Shown here in pieces: positions 32,734 to 41,593 of a DNA stretch of 64,000 bases. Below the pieces are notes generated by a model, which was not told the DNA's origin, made no database searches, and saw only the letters and a program-made list of their open reading frames with translations. Position 1 is the first letter of the stretch. Each line of letters opens with the position of its first letter. The stretch is from Diplocloster hominis. GTDB lineage: Bacteria > Bacillota > Clostridia > Lachnospirales > Lachnospiraceae. The translations under genes were made by a program, and so were the position numbers. The stretch covers positions 62,001-126,000 of the forward strand of contig NZ_JAWDIY010000004.1 in assembly GCF_032380655.1 (NCBI RefSeq). The letters are read 5' to 3'.

Positions 32734-35700
32734 CTATAGGCCAAACTTTACAAAATGATAATCATCTGACCATACATTTCTGTGATCCGCTTTAAAGGGA
32801 CTCGGCTCCCCGGTAAAGTCCGCCGGCCAGACGGCATAGAGCTCGCCGTCCACGTGATGGTGGGGGCCCAGCAGGTTCCGGTTGGAAGAATACAGTTCCC
32901 ATACGATTTCGTTTTTTCCATACTTCAGATAGTTTGTGATATCACATTCGTATGGCTGCCAAAGAAATTTTTTAACCGGCTTTCCATTGATGCTGAGCTT
33001 TGCAACAGCTGCGTTGGGTTTTGGAAAACGGTAGAGGATACGGCTGCCCTGCAGGCTTTGAATCTTTACCCCCAGCGAATCGTCATATTCATGGAGGATC
33101 AGATCCTGGCTGATCTTAAGCTTGCCGGAGAAAAAGCAGAAGCCCTGGGATGTGAAATCATCCCCATATACCGACGCAGGCATTTTCACAATCGAGAATT
33201 CCGGATCACATATCAGTTCCTTTCTCCAGGAATAGGAAAAGCCATTGCGGTTTATCACTCCAAAATCCCCCAGCAGATAGATATTTTCGATCTCTGTCTC
33301 CAATGTCAGCTTGTTCTTCTCCGTCTCCAGCACATTTTCCCCGAACAGTACATCATACACGTTCTGGGGCTGTCTGAAGTCTATTTTCAGTATGATTTCG
33401 TTATCCCCTCTGCGGATATAAGGGCGGATGTCATAGGTCCGAAACCCTTTATCCCTCCACCAGCCCTGTTCACTCAGTACCACATCCTTCCCATTGATGC
33501 ATGCCCTCAGCCGGTCCGTGATCTCGGCAGCCAGATAGAATTCTTTCATGTCCTCCGGTCCGATATCCATCCGGAAGGAAAATAAAAGCTCTGTCTGTAC
33601 CGGGCGCTTCTCCTGCAGTAAAATGTCCATCAGCCGGATGGTATGGATTTCATCCTGCCACGCACCGCCATCGATCCGGTACCGGCAGCGGTCCAGCGCC
33701 ATGGCGTTTAGGTCCGCATGCCGGATCTTCCAGCTTCCGCCATTGCTCAGGATTATAGTCTTTGATGAGTCTCTGTCTTTGGGTTTTCGGCTATGGGCTG
33801 TCTGATTACCAGCCGAATCTTCTGTCTGAACAGCTGCCGCCCAAACGGCGTCCGGTCTGCGGATAAAGAACACCTTGCTCTCCCTCGCTGCCAACCGCAC
33901 GCTGAAAGCAGTCTCATCCGCCCGCACCCGGTCTGTATCCAACGGAACTTTACTGTCATCCAGCGGAACATATTCCGTAATCTGCCAGTTACCGCTAAGA
34001 CGGAACTGGGCGTTCCGCTCCATTCCCGTATCCAGATTCACCACATACAGAATCCGTCCGGTGTCTGTTTTCCTCAGTTGGTAGTGCAGATTGGGGATTT
34101 CCTCCCCATTTTCTGTTATAGAAACCGGGAAATCTGCCAGCCCATTCATGTCCTTTTTTAATTCACTGATCCCAACCGGCCGCGCATAATCCCGCAGGTA
34201 CGAGAGTTGTTCCCGGGCTTTCGGGCTCGTGTATTCCGGGAATTCCCCCATCCGGTAGATACGGCCTTTCTTTTGCGCAAACTGTACCAATAACTCTACA
34301 GTTGGCTGATCCATACAGCGCATATCCGGAATGACCACAGCCCGATAACCGCACTCTCCTATATAAAACCGGTCCCCTTCCACTTTACCGTACCGGGCGA
34401 TCAGTGTCTCATCCCCGTAATGGTGATCGATATGGTAGTCGGCCAGCAGCTGTGAGAGATCCTCGAACTTCTGTCCGAATGAGACGATCTCTCCCTCCTC
34501 CTGCCCATCGTACAGCATCCAGCCGCTGTGCATCGGGTGCAGCACCAAAAGCTCCACTTCCACACGGCCCCTTGTCAGCAGCAGGCCCAGCCTGGCAAAA
34601 TATTCATTAAAGTCTCCATATTCTTCCCACCAGGGCTGCTGGTAAAATTGAGATGCGGGAAAATCCCTCTTTCTGATTCCCCGTATGCTGTAAGCCTCCA
34701 GGTGCTGGCACATCCGGTTGACTCCGTTCACATACTGCCACTCGGCGATCCATTTTAATTCTTCCGGGCTGCAGTCCCAGCCCACCATCGCGAACATCTC
34801 CGAAAGTACAAACTTCCTGCCCAGCTGGGCCGCAGCACTTCCTGCCTGTTTCGGCGTCAGCGGGGAAGATATCCGTCTCCGCAGCCAGTCAATCCCCGGC
34901 ACATGCATATATTCATAGGACGGCATGACACCGGCCGTGGCCTGCATCTGCATCAGCAGGGAATCCTCCCGCATCAGATGGCCGGTCAGCTGGCAGTGGT
35001 TTTCCTGGCACCAGTCATAGATCGTTTTGCAGAAACCTTCCGTGAACATCCTGGATACGACCTTCCAGAAATCATAGCGGTACGAACCGCAGCCCGGCAG
35101 ATCCAGGAACAGAGCGGGAAGGTGATCTCTTAGTTCATATCCGTTTGCTTTCTTAAATTCTTCGGGAAGCAGGTAGGAATACGGGATTTTCAGCTTCGAA
35201 AACTGCGGTTCATCGGTAAAAAACCCAGGAATTATAGTCCCCAGCTCCGAAGGGAACTCTTTTTTATATTTTTCATGGGTAACCTCCAGAAACTTGCGGA
35301 TGACATCCGGATTTAATACATCTACATAATAGGGGTTTGATTTCTCACTGACCACATAGACAGTTTCCTGCACTTTCCCCCGGATAAGCTTCCGTTTTTC
35401 AGCATTTACCGCTTCATCCCCGGAGCCGCACAGATAGTGCCCGTCAAGAGAGTATATCCCCAGGATGGAAAGATTCCAGTCTATGTCCGCGGGAGTACAC
35501 TTACACAGCTCCATCCATCTGGTGTGACAGCGGTCTCCCAGTTTCGTAACCTCTCCTCCCGCAAAACCGCTGGGCCAGCCCTCCTCATCATACAGCCACG
35601 GGTCCATCCCGCACTTTTTCGCCTCTTCCACGCAGGCACGCACGCAGGCCATCCACTTTTCACCCATATAAGGGGTTTTCAGACCGCCCCTGGCGTGCAT

Positions 35701-35844
35701 AAAGAACCCGCCGATCCCCTTTTCCTTCATCTGCCGTATCTGCCAGATCAGCTCTTCCGGCTCTAACTCGTCATTCCAGGACCAAAAAGGAACACTGCGG
35801 TATTCCCCTGCAGGATTTTTCAATTGGGATTCCATCTCCATCAT
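32734..35844 (-). CDS. GH106-like glycoside hydrolase (rhamnosidase type)
   Basis: This very large cytosolic enzyme has 1,036 residues. The N-terminus (VPFWSWNDELEPEELIWQI, then KGIGGFFMHARGGL and DPWLYDEEGWPSGFAGG) is the hallmark of the GH106-like family of alpha-L-rhamnosidases and their uncharacterised relatives. The C-terminal third holds beta-sandwich modules, the last with a jelly-roll carbohydrate-binding look. There is no signal peptide. ATG 35844 overlaps the preceding stop (ATGA) and has GGAGG 9 bases upstream, so I prefer it to the ATG three codons earlier. With the GH78-like enzyme it suggests stepwise removal of rhamnose or a similar deoxysugar from plant or microbial glycosides. 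Confidence 0.82.
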   Translation of the reverse strand: MMEMESQLKNPAGEYRSVPFWSWNDELEPEELIWQIRQMKEKGIGGFFMHARGGLKTPYMGEKWMACVRACVEEAKKCGMDPWLYDEEGWPSGFAGGEVTKLGDRCHTRWMELCKCTPADIDWNLSILGIYSLDGHYLCGSGDEAVNAEKRKLIRGKVQETVYVVSEKSNPYYVDVLNPDVIRKFLEVTHEKYKKEFPSELGTIIPGFFTDEPQFSKLKIPYSYLLPEEFKKANGYELRDHLPALFLDLPGCGSYRYDFWKVVSRMFTEGFCKTIYDWCQENHCQLTGHLMREDSLLMQMQATAGVMPSYEYMHVPGIDWLRRRISSPLTPKQAGSAAAQLGRKFVLSEMFAMVGWDCSPEELKWIAEWQYVNGVNRMCQHLEAYSIRGIRKRDFPASQFYQQPWWEEYGDFNEYFARLGLLLTRGRVEVELLVLHPMHSGWMLYDGQEEGEIVSFGQKFEDLSQLLADYHIDHHYGDETLIARYGKVEGDRFYIGECGYRAVVIPDMRCMDQPTVELLVQFAQKKGRIYRMGEFPEYTSPKAREQLSYLRDYARPVGISELKKDMNGLADFPVSITENGEEIPNLHYQLRKTDTGRILYVVNLDTGMERNAQFRLSGNWQITEYVPLDDSKVPLDTDRVRADETAFSVRLAARESKVFFIRRPDAVWAAAVQTEDSAGNQTAHSRKPKDRDSSKTIILSNGGSWKIRHADLNAMALDRCRYRIDGGAWQDEIHTIRLMDILLQEKRPVQTELLFSFRMDIGPEDMKEFYLAAEITDRLRACINGKDVVLSEQGWWRDKGFRTYDIRPYIRRGDNEIILKIDFRQPQNVYDVLFGENVLETEKNKLTLETEIENIYLLGDFGVINRNGFSYSWRKELICDPEFSIVKMPASVYGDDFTSQGFCFFSGKLKISQDLILHEYDDSLGVKIQSLQGSRILYRFPKPNAAVAKLSINGKPVKKFLWQPYECDITNYLKYGKNEIVWELYSSNRNLLGPHHHVDGELYAVWPADFTGEPSPFKADHRNVWSDDYHFVKFGL

Positions 35845-36944
35845 TTGCCGCATCCTCCGCTGCAGACCGCTTCAACCGCCTTTTTCAAAATCCGGCGGTT
35901 TTCTGCGGTATCTTCCACAAAATCCGTACTTGCCAGATACTGGTATATTTTCTGCCTGTTCTGTGCCGTCTCAGGTATTCCAAGCTGTCCAAGGGTAACC
36001 GGCATATTCATACGTCTCATAAACTCTTTGAACATTGGAATCCGCTCTTCTGTCCGGTTATAACTAAGCTGCAGGATCAGTGATGTACCGACAATCTCCC
36101 CGTGAAGATACGACTGCGCCTCTTCCGTAAAGAACATCCGGGCGGCATAATACATCTCATGGGCCAGTGCCGTCTGTCCCAGCGCTTTGGAACTTCCGCT
36201 GATGAAACCGGTCAGCACAAAATTAATATATAAGAAATCATGGACTTCCTTTGTCAGCCTGTGATTCTGGATATCTGCGTATATCTTCAGGCAGTTTCGC
36301 TCCAGAATACGGTAAATATAGGCAGCCAGCGTATAGGCGGTATCCATCTCCAGGCTGAACGTATTCTCATCTACCTTCGCATGGCCGTTCTGGATCTCGA
36401 TAAATTTGGCCATGCTGTCCAGCATTCCGGCGGCCGCATATCTGGGAGGCTGCCGGATCATAATCTCTTCATCCACCAGAACCGCGCTCACCTCATAATC
36501 ATGGTAAAAGTTTCCGCCGGCCGTGCCCAAGGCGGCTCCCTCTTTCGTATACATCACGCTCATAGGCGTGTAGGCCGCGCAGGTAGCCGCAGATGTGGGA
36601 ATCGTAACGACCGGGGTTTTGGCCAGATGCGCCACAGCCTTCGCCAGATCCATAATACGGCCGCCTCCGGCTCCTGCCACTACCTCAAATCCCTGCTCCC
36701 TCACATATTGTGCCAGTGCGGCAGCTGTTTCCCTGTCCGTATAACCGTTATAAGTCCTGAATTCATACTCCAGACGGCTCTCATCCAACTTCTCCCGCAG
36801 CGTATCTTCCACGATAGATAGCGCAGTCGGCCCTCCGATGATAAACACCCTGGTTCCATATCTGCCAATCTCCTTACCGGCCAGTTTAAGTGCTCCCGGC
36901 ATCTGGATATACCGTCCGGCTCCCAGTTTATATGCTGCATCCAT
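35841..36944 (-). CDS. GldA-like iron/zinc-dependent alcohol dehydrogenase
   Basis: This cytosolic NAD-dependent dehydrogenase of the glycerol dehydrogenase-like group has 367 residues. Conserved points are AGAGGGRIMDLAKAVA (NAD loop), VTIPTSAATCAAYTP, LDSMAKFIE and the metal-ligand region SYLHGEIVGTSL. It lies between the DapA-like lyase and GH106 genes and is coupled to GH106 by a 4-base overlap. A second GldA-like gene is on the other strand at 39440. In this context oxidation of a polyol, hydroxyketone or sugar-derived aldehyde is likely; the substrate is not known. Confidence 0.87.
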   Translation of the reverse strand: MDAAYKLGAGRYIQMPGALKLAGKEIGRYGTRVFIIGGPTALSIVEDTLREKLDESRLEYEFRTYNGYTDRETAAALAQYVREQGFEVVAGAGGGRIMDLAKAVAHLAKTPVVTIPTSAATCAAYTPMSVMYTKEGAALGTAGGNFYHDYEVSAVLVDEEIMIRQPPRYAAAGMLDSMAKFIEIQNGHAKVDENTFSLEMDTAYTLAAYIYRILERNCLKIYADIQNHRLTKEVHDFLYINFVLTGFISGSSKALGQTALAHEMYYAARMFFTEEAQSYLHGEIVGTSLILQLSYNRTEERIPMFKEFMRRMNMPVTLGQLGIPETAQNRQKIYQYLASTDFVEDTAENRRILKKAVEAVCSGGCGK

Positions 36945-37018
36945 TTTTATGTACCCTCTCAGGAACGACGCTTATTAAATCTGTCGTTTCCCTTTATTCT
37001 TTGTTTTCTGCCGAAATT

Positions 37019-37942
37019 TTACTGGATTTTACCGATCTCTTTTAATACGTTCACGGTTACATCCATTTCTTCCTTTGTAGCGGGGGCCAGAGGGCTTCTG
37101 GCAGGCCCCAGGTGTATTCCGCTCACCATCTCGATCGCCGGCCGCATGATGGAGTTCGGAAGGATTCTTCCGTTCTGCCCGGTTGTCTTGCAGAACCGGT
37201 AGATCGGTACGAACAGCTCTTTTGCCTCCTCGTTCCTACCCTCGGCAAACGCCTGGAAGATCCGGCGGATCTCATGTCCGAAGATATGTGCGCCGCCGCT
37301 GACCAGCCCCATGGCTCCCTGCACAATGGTGGGCAGCAGCATAACATCGTCGCCGTTGTAGATAGCAAAATCCGGGTCCACCTTTTCGGTCGCCAGGAAA
37401 AAGTCGGTAACCTGCGTGGGATTGATGCCCGCCTCATCTTTGATGCCGATAATGTTGGGAATCTCAGCCAGGCGGGCTACCGTACCGGCTTCCATGTTTA
37501 CTCCCACAAAGATCGGGATATTGTATAACATGATGTCACAGGTGGTGTTCTTCGCCACTTCTTCGAAATGGTTATAGATACCGTCCTGGGTGGGCTTATT
37601 ATAGAAGGGGCATACGATCAGGCAGGTCTTGATCCCCAGCCTTTGCGCTTCCTTTGTCAGTGCGATGGTCTCTTTTGTGGAAGCGCAGCCGGTTCCGGCA
37701 ATGACCGGTTTTCTACCGTCCGCCGCCTTTACTGCTGTCTCCATCAGTTTCACCCGCTCGTCAAAGGTCAGAAGGCTTGCCTCCCCGGTCGTACCTGTCA
37801 CGATCAGAGAATCGCACAGGTCGTTGTTTACCACATAATCGATCAGTTCCGCATAAGCTTCATAGTTGACATTTTCCTCCTCGTCATAGGGGGTAATCAG
37901 CGGAAGTAAAATCTGTCCGTATTTCTCCACAAATTTGTTCAT
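37019..37942 (-). CDS. DapA-family class I aldolase (dihydrodipicolinate synthase-like), copy 1
   Basis: This Schiff-base aldolase of 307 residues belongs to the DapA/NanA/KDG-aldolase family, which makes or cleaves pyruvate adducts. VTGTTGEAS, the tyrosine in MLYNIPIFVG and the lysine in IGIKDEAG are the catalytic elements. Within a sugar locus, cleavage of a 2-keto-3-deoxy sugar acid to pyruvate and an aldehyde is more likely than lysine synthesis, which is inference from context. GGAGG precedes the ATG. Confidence 0.88.
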   Translation of the reverse strand: MNKFVEKYGQILLPLITPYDEEENVNYEAYAELIDYVVNNDLCDSLIVTGTTGEASLLTFDERVKLMETAVKAADGRKPVIAGTGCASTKETIALTKEAQRLGIKTCLIVCPFYNKPTQDGIYNHFEEVAKNTTCDIMLYNIPIFVGVNMEAGTVARLAEIPNIIGIKDEAGINPTQVTDFFLATEKVDPDFAIYNGDDVMLLPTIVQGAMGLVSGGAHIFGHEIRRIFQAFAEGRNEEAKELFVPIYRFCKTTGQNGRILPNSIMRPAIEMVSGIHLGPARSPLAPATKEEMDVTVNVLKEIGKIQ

Positions 37943-37996
37943 TTTTAATTCTCCTCCATAATAAATTAGTTTTTTATGATAAATCTTGTGAGAGAT

Positions 37997-38872
37997 TTAT
38001 TTCAATAACGCTTCCCGAATCCTTGTTTTCTCATCATCGGGCAGATATGTAATCGGGCTTCTGCAATATCCTGTTTCCCGGCCCATCACACGCAGCGCAT
38101 ACTTCAGACGGATCGGGAACTGGTTTCCTCCCATACACTGCCAGGTCTGATACAGGGAGTTCTGAATAGCCAGACCCCGCTCATGCTCCTTCTTCTGTGC
38201 ACATTCCCACATCTGCAGGCACTGTGTGGGGAACAATGAGAGAATCGCGCTGATCGCCCCTGCGGCCCCCAGTTCAAAACAGGAAAAAATCATATCGTCC
38301 GTGGCCGCGTACACCCGGCCTTTTTGGTCCGCCGACATGATATCCGCATACAGCGCCTGTATCCCGCCGACACTCTGTTTGATGCCCATCACATAATCCG
38401 TGGTATCCAGCAGGCGCTTAAATAACCCCGGTGAAATAGTATTCTGGGGAATCACATTATAAATTATGATGGGAAGCTTTACTTCCCGGGAAATGGTCCG
38501 GTAAAACTCATACATCCCCTCTTCATTGGGTACCAGTACATTATAGGCAGGCGGAGTAACCATGACTGCATCTGCCCCGGCTTCTTTTGCCGCCAGGCCG
38601 GCCTTAACCGCATCCCTGGTGCAGGTTCTCATGATTCCGCAGACGATGGGCTGTTCTCCGGATATGTAATCTTTTGCAGCCCTTATCAGCGTCCCGTATT
38701 CTTCGTCCCGTATCGTAGGGCCCTCTCCGGTGCTGCCCGCCACACTGAGTCCGTCCGCTCCCGCATCCATGCAGGTCTTCATTTCGCTGCGGAGCAGTGT
38801 TTCATTAATGGTACCGTCCTCGTCAAACGGAGTTACAATCGGCGGGATGATTCCCTCAAATTTCTTTTCCAT
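37997..38872 (-). CDS. DapA-family class I aldolase, copy 2
   Basis: This second DapA-family protein of 291 residues is clearly a different paralogue from its neighbour. It has VAGSTGEGPTI, IIYNVIPQNT with the catalytic tyrosine and MGIKQSVGG with the Schiff-base lysine. It is the first gene of the minus-strand catabolic transcript, 125 bases downstream of a promoter with the TGATGTC site. Two such lyases in tandem may handle two stereoisomers or two steps (dehydratase and aldolase) of a sugar-acid pathway. Confidence 0.88.
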   Translation of the reverse strand: MEKKFEGIIPPIVTPFDEDGTINETLLRSEMKTCMDAGADGLSVAGSTGEGPTIRDEEYGTLIRAAKDYISGEQPIVCGIMRTCTRDAVKAGLAAKEAGADAVMVTPPAYNVLVPNEEGMYEFYRTISREVKLPIIIYNVIPQNTISPGLFKRLLDTTDYVMGIKQSVGGIQALYADIMSADQKGRVYAATDDMIFSCFELGAAGAISAILSLFPTQCLQMWECAQKKEHERGLAIQNSLYQTWQCMGGNQFPIRLKYALRVMGRETGYCRSPITYLPDDEKTRIREALLK

Positions 38873-38964
38873 AAGACTTCTTTTCTCCTTACCTTTCTTC
38901 GTTAATGGAGTATTTCCGTGAAACAGTTTTTCAGAAATATGTGTTTGAAATTTTCACACGTAAT

Positions 38965-39020
38965 ATTGTATGATGTCATTTCATGCACCTAGCATATATC
39001 GTTTTTCATCTGGTTGTCAA
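38965..39020 (-). promoter_or_regulatory. Promoter and operator of the DapA/glycoside operon
   Basis: On the minus strand TTGACA (39015-39020) and TATGCT (38991-38996) are 18 bases apart. Immediately after the expected start point lies ATTGTATGATGTC (38965-38977), which includes the perfect palindrome ATGATGTCAT (38970-38979). The same 13 bases occur at 39238. Confidence 0.65.
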
Positions 39021-39191
39021 TATATTCTTTCCATTTTTTAATTTATTGTTAATTTTTTATAATTTTAGGATATATTTATTGTGATTATCGCTGCAAAACA
39101 ATATTTTTGCTCCAAATTCCCGTTATTTTGCACAAAGCAGTCATCGTACAATCGTCAAATAGTAGATTTAAAAAGCACTCTTCTTATATGC

Positions 39192-39250
39192 TTGACAAAA
39201 TAATATTCCTAGATTATTCTATAGTCATCCATTTATTATTGTATGATGTC
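39192..39250 (+). promoter_or_regulatory. Promoter and operator of the GldA-like/LrgAB unit
   Basis: TTGACA (39192-39197) and TATTCT (39215-39220) are separated by 17 bases. ATTGTATGATGTC (39238-39250) lies 10-25 bases after the expected start, identical over 13 bases to the site in the divergent promoter. Confidence 0.65.
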
Positions 39251-39283
39251 GTAATTCATTCAGTATATAGCGATATAACGACG

Positions 39284-39340
39284 GTTTCCGCCTGCGAACT
39301 TTCAGACTGCGTCGAGCCGCGGATAACGGTATCTTCCTTT
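39284..39340 (+). repeat. Structured intergenic repeat, copy B
   Basis: This is a diverged copy of the element at 23613-23672, in the 5' leader of the GldA-like gene. Shared blocks are GTTTC-GC-TGCGAA, CTGCG, GCCGCG and ATCTTCCTTT. The middle stem is preserved with different bases (GAC-TGC-GTC), so pairing rather than sequence is kept. Confidence 0.65.
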
Positions 39341-39439
39341 TTACAAAGTGGTTCCATATGTGTTATACCCATTGGGTTAAGATGTCAGGAAAAACAACAG
39401 CAATATTAAATTCATGATCAAAGAGATAAAGGAGAAATT

Positions 39440-40513
39440 ATGAAAACAGAAATGTCACCACTAAAAGTCGGATGCGGTAAATTTTTTCATGGCAGGGGGG
39501 CCATTCAATATCTCCCCGGAGAAATCCGCCGCTTGGGAGGAAAAGCACTGATCATCGGAGGCAGGACATCCCTGGAACACTTTTGGGATTGTGCCGGTCC
39601 CCTGTTTCAGGCAGACGGCACCCCCTATGTTACACTCACCCACACCGGCTCCTGTACCGCAGACCGGGCAATGGAATTTGTGAATATTGCAAAAGAAAAT
39701 ACCTGTAACGTACTGGTGGCGGTAGGCGGCGGTAAATGTATCGATAACGTAAAATGTGCCTCCGTATTTTCCGGGCTCCCGGTTATCACCGTGCCTGCTT
39801 CCATCGCCACCTGCGCGGCCACCTCCATGGTAGCCATCATGTATAATGAAAAAGGACAGCGTTCCCCGGCCGTTAATCTGAAAAAGGAAGTCGACGTCTG
39901 TATCGCAGACCATGATTTAATCGCAACCGCGCCCAGGCGCACATTGGCTGCGGGTATTCTGGATTCCATGGCAAAATATCCGGAGTCCCTGCACAAAAAG
40001 CAGGTTACCGGCTACCAGAGCTGTGATCTGAAGGAATATATTCAGATCATCAATGCCAAAGCGATCTATGAGTTCCTATCCGGCGAGTATGAAGATCTGT
40101 ATAGAAATAACGGATCGGCCGGACGCTTTGACGATGCGATCCTGACAAATCTTCTTCACACCTCCATAGTCAGCGGATTCGCAGACGGTTCCGGCCAGCT
40201 GGCCGTCGCCCACGCCACCTACGATTTTATCCGGAATTATCACACGTCTAAAGGCAGCGCTTTCCTTCACGGTGAGCTGGTCGCCATCGGGCTTCTCATA
40301 CAGATGGCCTTCAATCGGTGCCCTGCATCCGAAATAGACCAGATCCGCCGGATCATGCGCGAAATGGACATGCCGCTGACACTAAATGAGATCGGATATG
40401 ATACCTCAAAGGAGAGCCTGGATTTCTTCACAAAACATCTGGCTGCGGATTCTGATATTACCTCAGAGGCGGAAATCCTCCGGCTGAATAATGCTGTCCT
40501 GGAGGCGCTTTGA
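39440..40513 (+). CDS. GldA-like iron/zinc-dependent alcohol dehydrogenase, second copy
   Basis: This glycerol-dehydrogenase-like enzyme of 357 residues is homologous to the minus-strand gene at 35841. It has VAVGGGKCIDNVKCA, TVPASIATCAA, GILDSMAKYPES, and the metal-ligand histidines in VAHATYDFI and AFLHGELVAIG. AAAGGAG lies upstream of the ATG. It is first in a four-gene plus-strand group, with the LrgA-like gene starting within a few bases of its stop. It probably acts on a related substrate to the minus-strand copy or in the reverse direction. Confidence 0.87.
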   Translation: MKTEMSPLKVGCGKFFHGRGAIQYLPGEIRRLGGKALIIGGRTSLEHFWDCAGPLFQADGTPYVTLTHTGSCTADRAMEFVNIAKENTCNVLVAVGGGKCIDNVKCASVFSGLPVITVPASIATCAATSMVAIMYNEKGQRSPAVNLKKEVDVCIADHDLIATAPRRTLAAGILDSMAKYPESLHKKQVTGYQSCDLKEYIQIINAKAIYEFLSGEYEDLYRNNGSAGRFDDAILTNLLHTSIVSGFADGSGQLAVAHATYDFIRNYHTSKGSAFLHGELVAIGLLIQMAFNRCPASEIDQIRRIMREMDMPLTLNEIGYDTSKESLDFFTKHLAADSDITSEAEILRLNNAVLEAL

Positions 40514-40518
40514 TCCAT

Positions 40519-40878
40519 ATGAAATACGTCAAGCAGATCCTCATAATCCTGGGAATCGCCCTTGCCGGAGAACTCCTGCGGGTGCTGATCCCGCTTCCCA
40601 TACCGGGCAGTATCTATGGACTGGCCATCCTGTTCTTTCTCTTATTCCGTAAAATCCTGAAACCGGAGCAAATACAGGATGTCGGAAAGCTGCTCATCGA
40701 CCTCATGCCGCTGATGTTCATTCCCGCGGGTGTTGGCCTTATGGAAGACTGGCAGGCGTTTTATCCTCTCCTTCTCCCTGCCTCGTTTATTACTGTTATC
40801 TCCACCCTGGCTGTGACAGCCGTCAGCGCGGGGACGACCCGGTTTTTCCGTCACAGAAGGGAGCACAGAACCTTATGA
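40519..40878 (+). CDS. CidA/LrgA family membrane protein
   Basis: This small four-helix membrane protein of 119 residues has the family signature LLRVLIPLPIPGSIYGLAILFF and the end LMPLMFIPAGVGLME. Two starts are possible. TTG at 40510 is 4 bases from the GGAGG at 40501-40505; ATG at 40519 is 13 bases away and is the one given here. It overlaps the LrgB-like gene by 4 bases. LrgA/LrgB pairs were first linked to murein hydrolase control, but close relatives (PftAB, LrgAB) act in pyruvate uptake or release. That fits the pyruvate-forming lyases next door. Confidence 0.85.
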   Translation: MKYVKQILIILGIALAGELLRVLIPLPIPGSIYGLAILFFLLFRKILKPEQIQDVGKLLIDLMPLMFIPAGVGLMEDWQAFYPLLLPASFITVISTLAVTAVSAGTTRFFRHRREHRTL

Positions 40879-41564
40879 GTTTCTTCCATACTTCCGTTTA
40901 TTTCAGCCTTTTTCTCAGTATCGCCGCCTATGAGACCGGCTGTATGATCAAGAAAAGATGCCGGACCGCTCTGTGCAATCCACTGCTGATTGCCATCCTC
41001 TTAGTGATTTTCTGTCTAAAAGTGTTGGATATGGATTATGAAAACTACGAGGCGGGCAGCCGGTATCTGAGTTATCTGCTGACACCGGCCACCATATGTC
41101 TGGCCATTCCTCTTTATGAAAAAATTATGCTGCTGAGAGACAACCTGAAGGCGATTATTGCCGGAGTGTTAAGCGGGGTGGTGACGAACATGCTGATCGT
41201 GCTTCTGTTTTCCTCACTTTTCAAACTGAATCATCAGCAATATGTGACTCTGCTTCCGAAATCCATAACCACCGCAATCGGCATCAGTGTCTCTCAGGAA
41301 CTGGGCGGTATCGTTACCATAACGGCGGTTGTGATTATCCTTACCGGCATCCTTGGCAATATAACCGCAGAATGGGTCTGCAGGCTCTTCGGCATCGACG
41401 ATCCCATCAGCCAGGGAGTCGGTATCGGTACCGCGTCCCATGTAATCGGAACGGCCAGGGCTATGGAAATGGGTGAAATCCAGGGTGCGGTCAGCAGCCT
41501 TTCCCTTGTCCTCACCGGTATCCTGTCCGTATTATTTATCCTGATCTTTTCGGCTGTGTATTGA
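40875..41564 (+). CDS. LrgB family membrane protein
   Basis: This is the partner of the LrgA-like protein, with 229 residues and about seven helices. The family core LLPKSITTAIGISVSQELGG and the motif GIGTASHVIGTARAMEMGE are present. It starts in an ATGA overlap with the LrgA-like gene. Together they would form a membrane complex, plausibly a pyruvate or small-carboxylate facilitator in this setting. Confidence 0.9.
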   Translation: MSFFHTSVYFSLFLSIAAYETGCMIKKRCRTALCNPLLIAILLVIFCLKVLDMDYENYEAGSRYLSYLLTPATICLAIPLYEKIMLLRDNLKAIIAGVLSGVVTNMLIVLLFSSLFKLNHQQYVTLLPKSITTAIGISVSQELGGIVTITAVVIILTGILGNITAEWVCRLFGIDDPISQGVGIGTASHVIGTARAMEMGEIQGAVSSLSLVLTGILSVLFILIFSAVY

Positions 41565-41593
41565 CGCCCGGTGAATTTCGCTTTGGAACATTT

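Larger units (their letters stand above)
38873..39439. other. Divergent promoter region of 567 bases
   Basis: This gene-free stretch lies between the DapA-like operon (minus) and the GldA-like/LrgAB genes (plus). It contains one promoter for each direction, two copies of the ATTGTATGATGTC site and copy B of the structured repeat inside the plus-strand leader. It is A+T-rich and shows no coding potential. Confidence 0.7.

Noticed and set aside
37979..38000. Hairpin ATAAATCT/AGATTTAT between the two DapA-like genes as a terminator
   Set aside because: It overlaps the stop codon of the upstream gene and is followed by A-rich sequence on the minus strand. Both genes look co-transcribed.
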